DNA of 64,000 nt from Staphylococcus equorum. Its GTDB lineage: Bacteria > Bacillota > Bacilli > Staphylococcales > Staphylococcaceae. The notes below the pieces were generated by a model that had not been told where the DNA came from, searched no databases, and was given only the letters and a program-made list of their open reading frames with translations. The stretch is taken from NCBI RefSeq assembly GCF_029024965.1, contig NZ_CP118982.1, positions 1,364,001 to 1,428,000 of the forward strand. The letters are read 5' to 3'. This document shows, one piece after another, positions 17,846-27,143 of the stretch. Numbering within the stretch: position 1 is the first letter of the stretch; each line of letters opens with the position of its first letter. The translations under genes and the position numbers were made by a program.

Positions 17846-17864
17846 TGAAATGATTATAATTATT
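17846..17864 (+). promoter_or_regulatory. Possible Fur box over the fur promoter
   Basis: Aligned to the 19-bp consensus GATAATGATTATCATTATC, this stretch agrees at 14 positions, including an unbroken ATGATTAT at 17850-17857. It overlaps a TATAAT at 17856-17861, the probable -10 of fur, so autoregulation is plausible. The left end is poorly matched and the region is AT-rich, so chance cannot be excluded. Confidence 0.4.
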
Positions 17865-17884
17865 AGTAGGGGAGTGAGGCTTCC

Positions 17885-18331
17885 GTGGAAGAACGATTAA
17901 ATCGCGTGAAGCAACAATTACAACAATCATCTTATAAATTAACTCCGCAGCGCGAAGCAACTTTAAGAGTTTTAATTGAAAATGAGAAAGATCATTTAAG
18001 CGCTGAAGACGTTTATTTAAAAGTTAAAGATAAAGCACCTGAAATAGGACTTGCGACTGTCTATCGGACGCTAGAATTATTAGCAGAATTAAAAGTTGTG
18101 GATAAAATTAATTTTGGTGATGGTGTTGCCCGTTTTGATTTACGTAAAGAAGGCGCTAAACATTTCCACCATCATCTTGTTTGTATGGAATGCGGTAAAG
18201 TAGAGGAAATCGAAGAAGATTTATTGCCTCAAGTGGAAGAAAAAGTAGAGCAAGATTTTAACTTTAGAATTTCAGACCATCGCTTAACATTCCATGGTGT
18301 ATGCTCAGATTGTCAAGCTCTAGGCAAATAA
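17885..18331 (+). CDS. fur: Fur-family metal-dependent repressor
   Basis: 148-residue cytosolic repressor of iron-uptake genes that binds DNA with Fe2+. The N-terminal winged helix includes LTPQREATLRVL and GLATVYRTLELLAELK. The metal and dimerisation part has AKHFHHHLVCMECGK with C100 and C103, and HGVCSDC with C140 and C143, the structural zinc site. The GTG start is preceded by GGGGAGTGAGG, and the next in-frame start lies well inside the HTH. PerR and Zur are relatives; the N terminus MEERLNRVKQQLQQ is that of staphylococcal Fur. xerD follows 41 bases later. Confidence 0.95.
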   Translation: MEERLNRVKQQLQQSSYKLTPQREATLRVLIENEKDHLSAEDVYLKVKDKAPEIGLATVYRTLELLAELKVVDKINFGDGVARFDLRKEGAKHFHHHLVCMECGKVEEIEEDLLPQVEEKVEQDFNFRISDHRLTFHGVCSDCQALGK

Positions 18332-18372
18332 GCTCAACATCATACACTATTTAATAAATAGAGGTGGTACCA

Positions 18373-19260
18373 TTGGATACTATAATTGAGGAATATTTGA
18401 GATTTATCCAACTAGAAAAAGGGTTGAGTTCGAATACAATTGGCGCATATAGAAGAGATTTAAAAAAATATGCCACATTTTTAGAAGAACAAAAAATAGG
18501 ACATATAGATTTTGTAGATAGACAATTAATTAACCAATGTCTTGGTTATTTACACGACGAGGGTGCTTCAGCAAAATCATTGGCACGTTTCATATCTACA
18601 GTACGAAGTTTTCATCAATTCGCATTACGAGAGAAATATGCTGCAAAAGATCCAACTGTATTAATTGAAACACCAAAATATGATAGGAAATTACCGGATG
18701 TCTTAGAAATAGATGAAGTACTTGCTTTGCTAGAGACTCCGAACTTATCAAAAATTAACGGTTATAGAGATCGTACAATGTTAGAATTATTATATGCTAC
18801 AGGCATGCGCGTTTCTGAACTTATACACATAGAACTTGAAGATATCAATTTAATCATGGGCTTCGTCAAAGTATTTGGTAAAGGGAACAAAGAACGCATT
18901 ATCCCATTAGGTGATGCAGTTATAGAATATTTAAATACATATTTAGATACAACGCGCCCTCAATTATTGAAGCGTACTGTGACAAATGTATTGTTTTTAA
19001 ATATGCATGGTAAACCTTTATCAAGACAAGCTATTTGGAAAATGATTAAACAAAATGGTGTGAAAGCGAATATCAATAAAACGTTGACACCACATACATT
19101 AAGACATTCGTTTGCTACACATTTACTTGAAAATGGTGCTGATTTACGTGCTGTACAAGAAATGTTAGGTCATTCTGATATTTCGACAACACAACTTTAC
19201 ACACATGTTTCAAAATCACAAATCCGCAAAATGTATAATGAATTTCATCCACGTGCATAA
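18373..19260 (+). CDS. xerD: Site-specific tyrosine recombinase XerD
   Basis: 295-residue tyrosine recombinase that with XerC resolves chromosome dimers at dif during division. The N-terminal SAM-like core-binding domain (IEEYLRFIQLEKGLSSNT) is followed by the catalytic domain. Catalytic residues are Arg in ATGMRVSEL, Lys in FGKGNKER, HxxR in HTLRHSF, His in LGHSDIS and the nucleophile Tyr in TTQLYTHVS. A GTG at 18364 is in frame, but it lies inside the GAGGTGG ribosome site (18361-18367). TTG at 18373 gives MDTIIEEYLRF and is chosen. It is likely part of a short transcript after fur and ends with a hairpin. Confidence 0.95.
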   Translation: MDTIIEEYLRFIQLEKGLSSNTIGAYRRDLKKYATFLEEQKIGHIDFVDRQLINQCLGYLHDEGASAKSLARFISTVRSFHQFALREKYAAKDPTVLIETPKYDRKLPDVLEIDEVLALLETPNLSKINGYRDRTMLELLYATGMRVSELIHIELEDINLIMGFVKVFGKGNKERIIPLGDAVIEYLNTYLDTTRPQLLKRTVTNVLFLNMHGKPLSRQAIWKMIKQNGVKANINKTLTPHTLRHSFATHLLENGADLRAVQEMLGHSDISTTQLYTHVSKSQIRKMYNEFHPRA

Positions 19261-19304
19261 ACACAAACCAGTTTATTCGTTGAATAGCTAGCTTGTGTTT
19301 TTTT
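19259..19304 (+). terminator. Terminator of xerD
   Basis: AAACACAA (19259-19266) pairs with TTGTGTTT (19293-19300), followed by a T-run. The stem is only 8 bp with a long loop. On the minus strand the same dyad could serve the convergent DUF309 gene. Confidence 0.55.
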
Positions 19305-19353
19305 GTTTGCGCCATCATTTTAATAGGACTTGTTTTATTCATTTGACTTAAAT

Positions 19354-19860
19354 TTATTCTTTGTTTGCATGGCGTATATCAAGTGCCTGTTGTCGCGCTT
19401 TGTCAACTTCTGAACGATCTCTTTCTAAATGATGATTTACAATATAACTATCTTCTATCACATGTGGCATTTTGACAAAATTAGGGTATTTTTTTAAAAT
19501 ATCCTGTTCCATTTCTTTGGTTATTGGTAATTGAATAGGCACAAATTGCTTAGCATTAGCCACAGACTGAATTAATTCTAAAATAATTTTTATATATTCA
19601 TCTGTATAGATACCTAAATCAATGGATTGTTCACTTTGTTCTATAACACTTAATGCTTTTTTAAAAGAACGTAACGCGCCAACATTGTTATGTCTACGAT
19701 AATGATAGCAACCGGTTGCTAACAAAATCAAACTTACAATCGCATCATCTTTACTGAATTGCGGATTCTCTTTCCAAGCTTCTTCTAAAATGTCGTGACA
19801 CAAAAAATAATGTTGTTCCGTATGAAATTGATAATAAAAATCTTGCAATGCATTTTCCAT
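19354..19860 (-). CDS. DUF309 family protein
   Basis: 168-residue soluble helical protein of the DUF309 family (HTEQHYFLCHDILEEAWKEN, then LATGCYHYRRHNNVGALRSFKKA). The HxxxE-like motif and the YHYRRxN segment are the conserved features of the family, whose biochemical role is unknown; its gene is often next to scpAB in Firmicutes. An in-frame ATG at 19893 exists, but GGAG lies 10 bases before the ATG at 19860, giving MENALQDFYYQF, which fits the family N terminus. It is divergent from scpA with about 90 bases between the starts. Confidence 0.8.
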   Translation of the reverse strand: MENALQDFYYQFHTEQHYFLCHDILEEAWKENPQFSKDDAIVSLILLATGCYHYRRHNNVGALRSFKKALSVIEQSEQSIDLGIYTDEYIKIILELIQSVANAKQFVPIQLPITKEMEQDILKKYPNFVKMPHVIEDSYIVNHHLERDRSEVDKARQQALDIRHANKE

Positions 19861-19902
19861 AATTAAAACCGCTCCAAATTTAAATGTTTTCATTAAACAT
19901 GC

Positions 19903-19908
19903 TATAAT
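19903..19908 (+). promoter_or_regulatory. -10 element of the scpA-scpB-rluB operon
   Basis: TATAAT at 19903-19908 is a perfect -10, about 45 bases before the scpA ATG. The -35 region is unclear. Confidence 0.45.
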
Positions 19909-19953
19909 ATTTTAGTGAAATACGCACATAACTTGCTATATGAGGTAGATACT

Positions 19954-20688
19954 ATGTATGAAGTAAAACTAGATGCTTTTAATGGTCCCTTAGATTTATT
20001 ATTGCATCTCATTCAAAAAATTGAAATTGATATTTATGATATTCCCATGAAAGAATTAACAGAACAATATATGCAATATATACATGCGATGAATCAATTA
20101 GAGATTAATGTCGCTAGTGAATATTTGGTTATGGCCTCTGAACTACTTATGATTAAAAGTAAAATGCTGTTGCCTCAAACAGAAGAATCCGACGAATTAG
20201 AAGAGGATCCACGTGAAGACCTAGTGGGACGATTAATTGAATATCAAAATTATAAAGAATATACTGAGATTCTAAACGAAAAAAAATCTGAGCGTGCTTT
20301 TTACTTTTCAAAGCATCCAACTGATTTAACACACCTAGAATCTAATGAAACTTGGGATTCAAATAACACAATTGATTTAACAGATTTAATCATCGCTTAT
20401 CAAAAAGTTAAAAATCGCGTTGAATTCAATACACCAAAAACTGTAGATATCCGTAAAGAAACATTTACGATTCAACAAGCAACTTCTCAAGTTAATGCGC
20501 GTTTACAACAACATGATTCGTTTAATTTTTTTAGTTTGTTTAATTTTACAGAACCTGTTGAAATGGTAGTCACACATTTTCTAGCAATACTTGAAATGTC
20601 TAAATCAGGCATTGTAAATATAGAACAACTCAAAAATTTCGACGATATCAATATTATAAGAGGTGTAAACTATGGCATTGAACGATAA
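19954..20688 (+). CDS. scpA: Segregation and condensation protein A (kleisin)
   Basis: 244-residue kleisin subunit of the SMC-ScpAB condensin that organises and segregates the origin region of the chromosome. The signature [21 protein letters not shown] opens the protein and forms the neck-binding helical domain; the C-terminal winged helix ends with [18 protein letters not shown]. The ORF extends upstream to 19915, but TGAGGTAG at 19941-19948 marks the ATG at 19954, and the shorter N terminus matches the family. It overlaps scpB by 17 bases, so translation is probably coupled, giving stoichiometric subunits. Confidence 0.95.
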   Translation: MYEVKLDAFNGPLDLLLHLIQKIEIDIYDIPMKELTEQYMQYIHAMNQLEINVASEYLVMASELLMIKSKMLLPQTEESDELEEDPREDLVGRLIEYQNYKEYTEILNEKKSERAFYFSKHPTDLTHLESNETWDSNNTIDLTDLIIAYQKVKNRVEFNTPKTVDIRKETFTIQQATSQVNARLQQHDSFNFFSLFNFTEPVEMVVTHFLAILEMSKSGIVNIEQLKNFDDINIIRGVNYGIER

Positions 20689-21220
20689 AGGTATACTAGA
20701 AGCATTACTTTATACAGCAGGTGACGAAGGTTTAGATGAAAAACAATTACTCGAAATTTTAGACATAGACCAAACACAATTGTCACAACTCGTTTCTGAA
20801 TACATATCAGATGGCTTAGAAATTCAACATTTTGGTCAAACTTATGTACTTACAACAAAAAAGGATGCAGCAAATTATATTGAAAAATTAATAGAACAAA
20901 AATCAAAAATGAAATTATCTCAAGCAGCAATGGAATCATTGTCTATTATTGCCTACAATCAACCTTTATCACGAAGCGATATCGAGATGATTAGAGGTAT
21001 AAATTCTGACGGTGCTGTTAAAACTTTAATCGCTCGAGGATTAATAGAAGCTAAAGACGAAGCGGATTCCAGAAGTCAACAACTCTATACTACAGAACTA
21101 TTTTTAAACGTATTTGGCATTGAACATTTAGATGATTTACCAACAACTGATGAGGAAGATGAAGAAATAGAAGCTTTCTTCAGTAATTTAGTAAATCAAA
21201 AAGGAGAAAATAATGAATAA
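20672..21220 (+). CDS. scpB: Segregation and condensation protein B (kite)
   Basis: 182-residue kite subunit of SMC-ScpAB. Two winged-helix domains are recognisable: [20 protein letters not shown] in the first and [21 protein letters not shown], the best conserved block, in the second. A short acidic tail ([16 protein letters not shown]) follows, as in other staphylococcal ScpB. The start overlaps the end of scpA, and the stop overlaps the start of rluB by 8 bases, so the three genes are one tightly packed operon. Confidence 0.95.
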   Translation: MALNDKGILEALLYTAGDEGLDEKQLLEILDIDQTQLSQLVSEYISDGLEIQHFGQTYVLTTKKDAANYIEKLIEQKSKMKLSQAAMESLSIIAYNQPLSRSDIEMIRGINSDGAVKTLIARGLIEAKDEADSRSQQLYTTELFLNVFGIEHLDDLPTTDEEDEEIEAFFSNLVNQKGENNE

Positions 21221-21950
21221 AGAGACAGAAAGATTACAAAAGCGTATTGCAAACAGTGGTCACACCTCACGTAGAAAAGCTGAAACATTAATCACAGAGG
21301 GCAAAGTGTTAGTTAATGGCTCAGTTGTAACAGAATTAGGTACGAAAATTAAACCTTCTGATACGATTGAAGTTGAGGGTATTAAATTGGAACAACAAGA
21401 TAAACTATATATTTTATTTTATAAACCAGCACAAGTTATCACTAGTGTATCTGATGATAGAGGTAGAAAAGTGGTTACAGATTACTTTAAACAAATTAAA
21501 ACAAGAATTTATCCAGTGGGTCGTTTAGACTATGATACATCAGGTTTACTTTTATTAACTAACGACGGCGAATTCACTAATTTAATGACACATCCGAGTT
21601 ATAAAATTAAGAAAAAATATGTCGTTAAATTGAAAGGCTATTTAATGCGTGAAGAAGTTAAAGCTTTAGAACATGGTGTTGAACTGGAAGATGGTCATAC
21701 ACAACCAGCTACTGTAAAAGTAAAAAACCAAGACAAAGATAAAAATTCAACACTTGTTGAAATTACAATTACAGAAGGACGCAATAGACAAGTCCGTCGC
21801 ATGTTTGAACACTTTGGTCACGAAGTTACAAAATTACAACGTATTGAAGTTGGACCACTTAATCTTAAAGGGCTTAATGCAGGTGAGGGCAGAGTCTTAA
21901 CACCTCATGAAGTAAAAGTGATGCGTCAACTTGCAGAACACGGTAAATAA
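21213..21950 (+). CDS. rluB: 23S rRNA pseudouridine synthase, RluB type
   Basis: 245-residue RsuA/RluB family pseudouridine synthase, expected to modify U2605 of 23S rRNA (E. coli numbering). The N-terminal S4 domain ([20 protein letters not shown]) binds RNA. The catalytic Asp is in [18 protein letters not shown] at about residues 104-121. [20 protein letters not shown] is the RsuA-family C-terminal signature. AAAGGAG at 21199-21205 precedes the ATG. Third gene of the scpA operon. Confidence 0.92.
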   Translation: MNKETERLQKRIANSGHTSRRKAETLITEGKVLVNGSVVTELGTKIKPSDTIEVEGIKLEQQDKLYILFYKPAQVITSVSDDRGRKVVTDYFKQIKTRIYPVGRLDYDTSGLLLLTNDGEFTNLMTHPSYKIKKKYVVKLKGYLMREEVKALEHGVELEDGHTQPATVKVKNQDKDKNSTLVEITITEGRNRQVRRMFEHFGHEVTKLQRIEVGPLNLKGLNAGEGRVLTPHEVKVMRQLAEHGK

Positions 21951-22036
21951 TAGTTATTACGTTTAGCTTGATTCAAACTATGAGAAAGGTTTCACAATCT
22001 TTTCCTTCGTAATCACTTTTCCTGCTAAACGTATGA

Positions 22037-22042
22037 TATAAT
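22037..22042 (+). promoter_or_regulatory. Extended -10 of srrAB
   Basis: TGATATAAT (22034-22042) is an extended -10 about 40 bases before the srrA ATG. The -35 is weak. This fits a regulated or self-controlled promoter, but no operator is recognisable. Confidence 0.5.
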
Positions 22043-22083
22043 GTGATTAAATTGAAAGTTAGCAGTGTGGGAGGTACATACGT

Positions 22084-22809
22084 ATGTCAAATGAAATACT
22101 TATCGTAGATGATGAAGATCGAATCAGAAGATTATTAAAATTATACCTTGAAAGAGAATCTTTTGAGATATATGAAGCAAGTGATGGTAATGAAGCATAT
22201 AAAATGGCGATGGAACATGATTATTCATGTATTTTATTAGACCTCATGCTTCCAGAGATGGATGGTATCACTGTAGCCTCACGTCTCAGAGAACACAAAG
22301 AAACACCAATTATTATGTTGACTGCTAAAGGTGAGGAAACAAATAGGGTAGAAGGATTCGAATCTGGTGCAGACGATTATATCGTGAAACCATTTTCTCC
22401 TCGTGAAGTGGTATTACGTGTCAAAGCGTTGTTAAGACGTACACAAGTAGCGCATACAGAACAAAGTGAACCACATGCACGTGATTTAATTGAATTTGAC
22501 CACCTTGTCATTGATAACGATGCACACAGAGTATTAGCAGATAATAACCAAGTTAATTTAACACCAAAAGAATACGAACTGTTAATATTTCTAGCTAAAA
22601 CACCTAACAAAGTCTTTGATCGTGAACAACTTCTAAAAGAAGTATGGCATTATGAATTCTACGGTGACTTGCGTACTGTAGATACTCACGTTAAACGTTT
22701 AAGAGAAAAGTTAAATCGAGTATCTGATGCGGCAGCTCAAATGATTCAAACTGTTTGGGGCGTCGGTTATAAATTCGAGGTTAAGTCCAATGATGAATCG
22801 GCTAAATAA
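22084..22809 (+). CDS. srrA: Respiratory response regulator SrrA (ResD-like)
   Basis: 241-residue OmpR/PhoB-type response regulator. The receiver domain has the acidic pair DDED at 9-12, phospho-acceptor D53 in LLDLMLPEMD, and the conserved Lys in DDYIVKPFSPRE. The C-terminal winged helix includes LTPKEYELLIFLAK and TVDTHVKRLREKL. In S. aureus SrrAB (homologue of B. subtilis ResDE) senses impaired respiration and nitric oxide and controls fermentation, cytochrome and virulence genes. GGGAGG lies 7 bases before the start. srrB begins inside its 3' end. The rluB-srrAB order is as in other staphylococci. Confidence 0.95.
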   Translation: MSNEILIVDDEDRIRRLLKLYLERESFEIYEASDGNEAYKMAMEHDYSCILLDLMLPEMDGITVASRLREHKETPIIMLTAKGEETNRVEGFESGADDYIVKPFSPREVVLRVKALLRRTQVAHTEQSEPHARDLIEFDHLVIDNDAHRVLADNNQVNLTPKEYELLIFLAKTPNKVFDREQLLKEVWHYEFYGDLRTVDTHVKRLREKLNRVSDAAAQMIQTVWGVGYKFEVKSNDESAK

Positions 22810-24568
22810 TGTAGTGATAAAACTGTGGTTAACTATTATTTTAATAGTAACGACAGTTTTAATTTTACTAAGTGCTGCACTCATAACATTTATTCAGTCC
22901 TATTTTACGCAAGAAACTGAAGATTCATTACTCAAAGATGCACAGCGTATCAGTCAATTGGTGGAAAGCGCTGATGACAAAGCTACAGCTATTGAATACA
23001 GTCGTAAATTGATAGAAAATCCAGATGGACTTATTATTATGAATGATAAGCATATGGTGAGCCAACATAAAGATAAAATTAAAGACAAGATGTTTAAAGA
23101 AATTAAAAACAATAAAGATTATAACCAAGTGTTTGATAAAGGAAAACAAATTTCGGAACATGTTACTGTTAAAATCAATGGGCAACAGCGAACTTATGTG
23201 TTAATTGGTTATCCTGCTAAAAACTTGACTGAACAAGATAATAATCAAAATAATAACTACAGTGGCGTATTTATATATCAAGATTTAAAAACTGTTGAAG
23301 AAACCAATAACGTAATTACAGTTATTATTTTAATTATAGCTATTATCTTCTTAGCTATTACAACCGTTTTTGCCTTTTTCTTATCATCTCGTATAACAAA
23401 ACCGTTACGAAATTTACGGACACAGGCCTTGAAAGTTTCTAAAGGAGATTATGCGCAAGTCGTACCTGTCAATACACGTGATGAAATTGGTGAATTATCT
23501 CGTACGTTTAATACGATGAGTTCAGAAATTCAACAACATATAGATGCCTTATCATCTTCTAAAAATATTCGTGATAGCCTAATCAATTCTATGATTGAAG
23601 GTGTATTAGGATACAATGATAAAAAAGAAATTATAATTTCTAATAAGATGGCTCAAAATACACTTCAAATACTGGATGAACATGAACTGAAAAAGCTTGA
23701 TAAACAAAATGAACGTACTTTCAAAAACAAGCAAACACAATTTGAAGAATATGAAATAAACACACGTTATTTAGTAATAATAACGAGTTATATTGATCAA
23801 ATTCAGCCAGATGGTCGTAGTGGTATTGTCGCTATTATTCGTGATATGACAAACGAACATAACATAGATCAAATGAAAAAAGATTTTATTGCTAATGTTT
23901 CACATGAATTACGTACGCCTATTTCATTATTACAAGGGTATACTGAGTCTATTGTGGATGGAATCGTCACAGAGCCTGATGAGATACATGAATCACTTTC
24001 TATTGTACTAGATGAAACTAAACGCTTAAATCGACTCGTAAATGAGCTACTCAGTGTTGCACGTATGGATGCTGAGGGTCTATCAGTAGAAAAATCTGTT
24101 CAGCCTATTGATACATTACTAAATAAAATGCAACAAAAATACCATAGTCATGCAGAAAGTTTAGGTTTAAGCATCAATTTAAATCCAAATACGCACGAAC
24201 AGTTGTGGTATTATGATTTAGATCGAATTGAACAAGTATTAACTAATTTGATAGACAATGCAACAAGGTATACCGAAACAGGAGATGCCATCACTATCAG
24301 TTATGGAGAGTCAGAAACAGAAAATATATTATATATTACTGACACGGGCTCTGGTATTGCGCCAGAACATCTACAACAAGTGTTCGAACGTTTTTATAAA
24401 GTTGATTCTTCACGTAAACGTGGTAAACAAGGTACAGGTCTAGGTTTATTTATATGTCGAATGATTGTAGATGAACATGGAGGCAGTATTGACGTTAAAA
24501 GTAAACTAGGTCAAGGAACAACCTTTATTATCAAATTACCAAAGTTAACTGATAATGAGATGTTATAG
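22790..24568 (+). CDS. srrB: Respiratory sensor histidine kinase SrrB (ResE-like)
   Basis: 592-residue membrane sensor kinase. TM1 is at about 13-36 and TM2 at about 174-198, enclosing a 135-residue extracytoplasmic sensor domain. A HAMP linker (SRITKPLRNLRTQALKVSKGD) follows, then a PAS-like domain (about 260-350), the HisKA domain with phospho-acceptor H372 in NVSHELRTPISLL, and HATPase with NLIDNATRYTETGD, DTGSGI and GTGLGLFI. ATG 22790 overlaps srrA by 20 bases, with GAGG at 22777-22780. S. aureus SrrB is about 583 residues, so this is slightly longer. A strong terminator closes the pair. Confidence 0.95.
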   Translation: MMNRLNNVVIKLWLTIILIVTTVLILLSAALITFIQSYFTQETEDSLLKDAQRISQLVESADDKATAIEYSRKLIENPDGLIIMNDKHMVSQHKDKIKDKMFKEIKNNKDYNQVFDKGKQISEHVTVKINGQQRTYVLIGYPAKNLTEQDNNQNNNYSGVFIYQDLKTVEETNNVITVIILIIAIIFLAITTVFAFFLSSRITKPLRNLRTQALKVSKGDYAQVVPVNTRDEIGELSRTFNTMSSEIQQHIDALSSSKNIRDSLINSMIEGVLGYNDKKEIIISNKMAQNTLQILDEHELKKLDKQNERTFKNKQTQFEEYEINTRYLVIITSYIDQIQPDGRSGIVAIIRDMTNEHNIDQMKKDFIANVSHELRTPISLLQGYTESIVDGIVTEPDEIHESLSIVLDETKRLNRLVNELLSVARMDAEGLSVEKSVQPIDTLLNKMQQKYHSHAESLGLSINLNPNTHEQLWYYDLDRIEQVLTNLIDNATRYTETGDAITISYGESETENILYITDTGSGIAPEHLQQVFERFYKVDSSRKRGKQGTGLGLFICRMIVDEHGGSIDVKSKLGQGTTFIIKLPKLTDNEML

Positions 24569-24608
24569 CACTTACTTGAGTGTTACTGTTTAAATTAAAC
24601 AATAATAT

Positions 24609-24652
24609 AAAGACCGACGAAATCATTATTGTTATTTCGTCGGTCTTTATTA
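24609..24652 (+). terminator. Intrinsic terminator of srrAB
   Basis: AAAGACCGACGAAAT (24609-24623) pairs perfectly with ATTTCGTCGGTCTTT (24634-24648), followed by a T-rich stretch. Confidence 0.9.
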
Positions 24653-24741
24653 TCAATTATGCTTACAAACTTACTAAAGAGTGTATATTTCCTATAATTC
24701 AGTCGCTTTCACTCCTTTTTAACATATTTAGAGCAATAGTA

Positions 24742-24770
24742 TTGTTTTTATCTGAGTAATAAGCTATGAT
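24742..24770 (+). promoter_or_regulatory. Promoter of the FMN riboswitch-ribU transcript
   Basis: TTGTTT (24742-24747), 17-base spacer, TATGAT (24765-24770). The start of transcription near 24777 would place the riboswitch directly at the 5' end of the RNA. Confidence 0.6.
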
Positions 24771-24795
24771 ATATTTATAAAAATTTAAGATATTC

Positions 24796-24923
24796 ATCTT
24801 CGGGGTAGGGTGCAATTCCCAACCGGCAGTAATTAAAGCCTGCGACCCATTTATTTTCATTTAAATAAATGGCTGATCTAGTGAAAATCTAGAGCCGACA
24901 GTAAAGTCTGGATGGGAGAAGAT
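24796..24923 (+). ncRNA. FMN riboswitch (RFN element)
   Basis: The conserved RFN blocks occur in order: CTTCGGGGTAGGGTGCAATT (24798-24817), CCCAACCGGCAGTAA, AAAGCCTGCGACCC, GGCTGATCTAGTGAAAATC, AGAGCCGACAGT and GTCTGGATGGGAGAAGATG. P1 is formed by ATCTTC (24796-24801) and GAAGAT (24918-24923). The variable P3-type arm is the ATTTATTTT / AAATAAAT hairpin around 24850. It binds flavin mononucleotide and is expected to lower RibU synthesis when FMN is plentiful. No U-tract follows, so control of translation is more likely than termination. Confidence 0.95.
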
Positions 24924-24992
24924 GGAGGGTTGTTTGTTGTGCTATTAAATCCTCCTATTCGATAAAAGATGAATGGAAGGAGATAATTTAAT

Positions 24993-25538
24993 ATGCAACA
25001 ACAAACAAAACGACTTATTACGATAAGTATGTTAAGTGCGGTTTCTTTTATATTGATGTTTATAAAATTTCCAATACCATTTTTACCGCCTTATTTAACT
25101 TTAGACTTTAGTGATGTACCCGCATTATTAGCTACATTCACACTCGGACCGCTCGCTGGTATTATTGTGGAATTTATAAAAAATTTATTGAACTTTTTAT
25201 TCAATCTTGGAGATCCAGTTGGTCCAGTTGCTAACTTTTTAGCAGCATCCAGTTTTTTACTGACAGCTTATTATGTCACTAAAAACAAATATAACCTTAA
25301 ATCACAAATTATAGGTTTTACTGTAGCAACTATTGTGATGACAATTATTTTAAGTATCTTAAATTACTTTGTGTTGTTACCTTTATATGGCATGATTATG
25401 AATTTATCTGATGTTGTTGAAAACGTTAAGATTGTTATTGTATCTGGCGTTATTCCATTCAACATTATTAAAGGCGCTATTATTTCTATAGTGTTCATTG
25501 TTTTATTTAAACGTTTAAAAAATGTATTACCAAAATAA
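24993..25538 (+). CDS. ribU: Riboflavin transporter RibU (ECF S component)
   Basis: 181-residue integral membrane protein with about six hydrophobic segments. It is the substrate-binding S component of an energy-coupling-factor transporter for riboflavin; the shared EcfA/A'/T module is encoded elsewhere. The family motif is seen in FIKFPIPFLPPYLTLDFSDVP (residues about 24-44) and GPLAGIIVEFIKNLL. The FMN riboswitch directly upstream confirms the substrate class. AAGGAG (24977-24982) lies 10 bases before the ATG. A possible anti-SD CCTCCT is at 24951-24956. Monocistronic, with a terminator after it. Confidence 0.93.
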   Translation: MQQQTKRLITISMLSAVSFILMFIKFPIPFLPPYLTLDFSDVPALLATFTLGPLAGIIVEFIKNLLNFLFNLGDPVGPVANFLAASSFLLTAYYVTKNKYNLKSQIIGFTVATIVMTIILSILNYFVLLPLYGMIMNLSDVVENVKIVIVSGVIPFNIIKGAIISIVFIVLFKRLKNVLPK

Positions 25539-25574
25539 ATTTAAAAATATCTGGAGATTAATACTCAGATAAAT

Positions 25575-25623
25575 AAAAACAGGGTGATTTCTATTGAAGT
25601 AATACAGAAATCACCCTGTTTTT
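25575..25623 (+). terminator. Intrinsic terminator of ribU
   Basis: AAAAACAGGGTGATTTCT (25575-25592) pairs perfectly with AGAAATCACCCTGTTTTT (25606-25623): 18 bp and a 13-base loop. Confidence 0.92.
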
Positions 25624-25666
25624 ATATTTTAAATTAACTATTAATAATTCAGAACCATCTTAGACA

Positions 25667-25704
25667 TAAAAATTAGCATGTTCCACATAATGAGAACACG
25701 CTAA
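25667..25704 (-). terminator. Terminator of the ferredoxin gene
   Basis: TTAGCATGTTC (25673-25683) pairs with GAACACGCTAA (25694-25704) with one G-U pair. On the minus strand it is followed by TTTTTATG. It is placed about 115 bases beyond the ferredoxin stop; no gene is seen in between. Confidence 0.65.
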
Positions 25705-25819
25705 CCTTAAACATAGCCATTAGTAATTATAGATAGTAATCACTGTTTTCAGGCAAATGCTTATTATATATAATTAAGTATAAACGGCAATACTTACTTT
25801 TATGGAACTAACCTTGCTT

Positions 25820-26131
<312 letters not shown>

Positions 26132-26177
26132 CTAAGTTTTTTCAAATGTTTTCGTTTTATAAAATGAGGGAGTAAAC

Positions 26178-27143
26178 ATGTATAATATAATCCAATTTGC
26201 ACAAACACATGCACACAATTACAAAACTGAAAAAAGTATATTTAATATTATCACAGGGAAAAAGTCACATCAAACTTTTTTTGATGCCTGTAGTCAACAA
26301 CTCTTATCATTATATCACAGCATGCCTAACTTGAAATATCAGTCGTTCGAGCGATACCTCAATCAATTTAATGATCAACATAATAGCTATCAAAATATCG
26401 TTAATCATCCGAGACATACGTTTGATAGTTTAACCAATACATTTAAAGCCATACAATTGTTAACTCAGACCCTATCTAACACACAACATAAGGTCTATCA
26501 ATTCGTACCTATTACTCAACATAGTACTGTACACCAACAAGTTAAATTTGTATATAAAGAAATTATAAGCAATCAATTACAAGAACAATTCGTTGCAGAA
26601 CTTACAACATTATTCCAATCTATACTGAATAAAAATAATACAATATATATTCACTATTACCTACAAGGTTTTGAAGAAAGTATGTATACACGACAACAAA
26701 TCAGTTTAATAGAAGACATACCACAAGAACACTTATTTGAATTAGAATTTACAGATTTGGTCACTTTAATGTACGAGATTGAGCACGAGTCTAACTATCC
26801 ACTGTTAAACAAACTCATTGTGCTACCATCATTATTAAATAAAACAGAGCAAACTTACTTAGGTTTACAAAATGGATTAAACTTCGAACAACTGGCTGCA
26901 CAACAAAATGTTAAACCTAATACGATAGATGATCATATTTTAGAACTATTTATAAAAGGCTACATATCGAATTATGAAGATTATTTAACACATTCAACTT
27001 ATACTGATTTCATGACTTACTACATTTCACATCGTAGTGAGAGGCTACGCAATTATAAAGAAATATTTCCGGACCTCAGCTATTTTGAATTGAAATTGAT
27101 TATCGTTGGAATTGAGAGAGGTGAAATCAATGTTGCAACATGA
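26178..27143 (+). CDS. Helix-turn-helix (HTH_40, helicase-associated) protein
   Basis: 321-residue soluble protein. Most of it is unfamiliar and helical. The C-terminal 100 residues carry a helix-turn-helix of the helicase-associated HTH_40 type (TYLGLQNGLNFEQLAAQQNV then KPNTIDDHILELFIKG at about 233-268). In other bacteria this domain is fused to the C terminus of RecQ-like helicases. Here the gene ends 14 bases inside recQ, so the two are translationally coupled, and a role as RecQ partner is a reasonable inference. GAGGG precedes the ATG. The same pair occurs in other staphylococci. Confidence 0.75.
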   Translation: MYNIIQFAQTHAHNYKTEKSIFNIITGKKSHQTFFDACSQQLLSLYHSMPNLKYQSFERYLNQFNDQHNSYQNIVNHPRHTFDSLTNTFKAIQLLTQTLSNTQHKVYQFVPITQHSTVHQQVKFVYKEIISNQLQEQFVAELTTLFQSILNKNNTIYIHYYLQGFEESMYTRQQISLIEDIPQEHLFELEFTDLVTLMYEIEHESNYPLLNKLIVLPSLLNKTEQTYLGLQNGLNFEQLAAQQNVKPNTIDDHILELFIKGYISNYEDYLTHSTYTDFMTYYISHRSERLRNYKEIFPDLSYFELKLIIVGIERGEINVAT

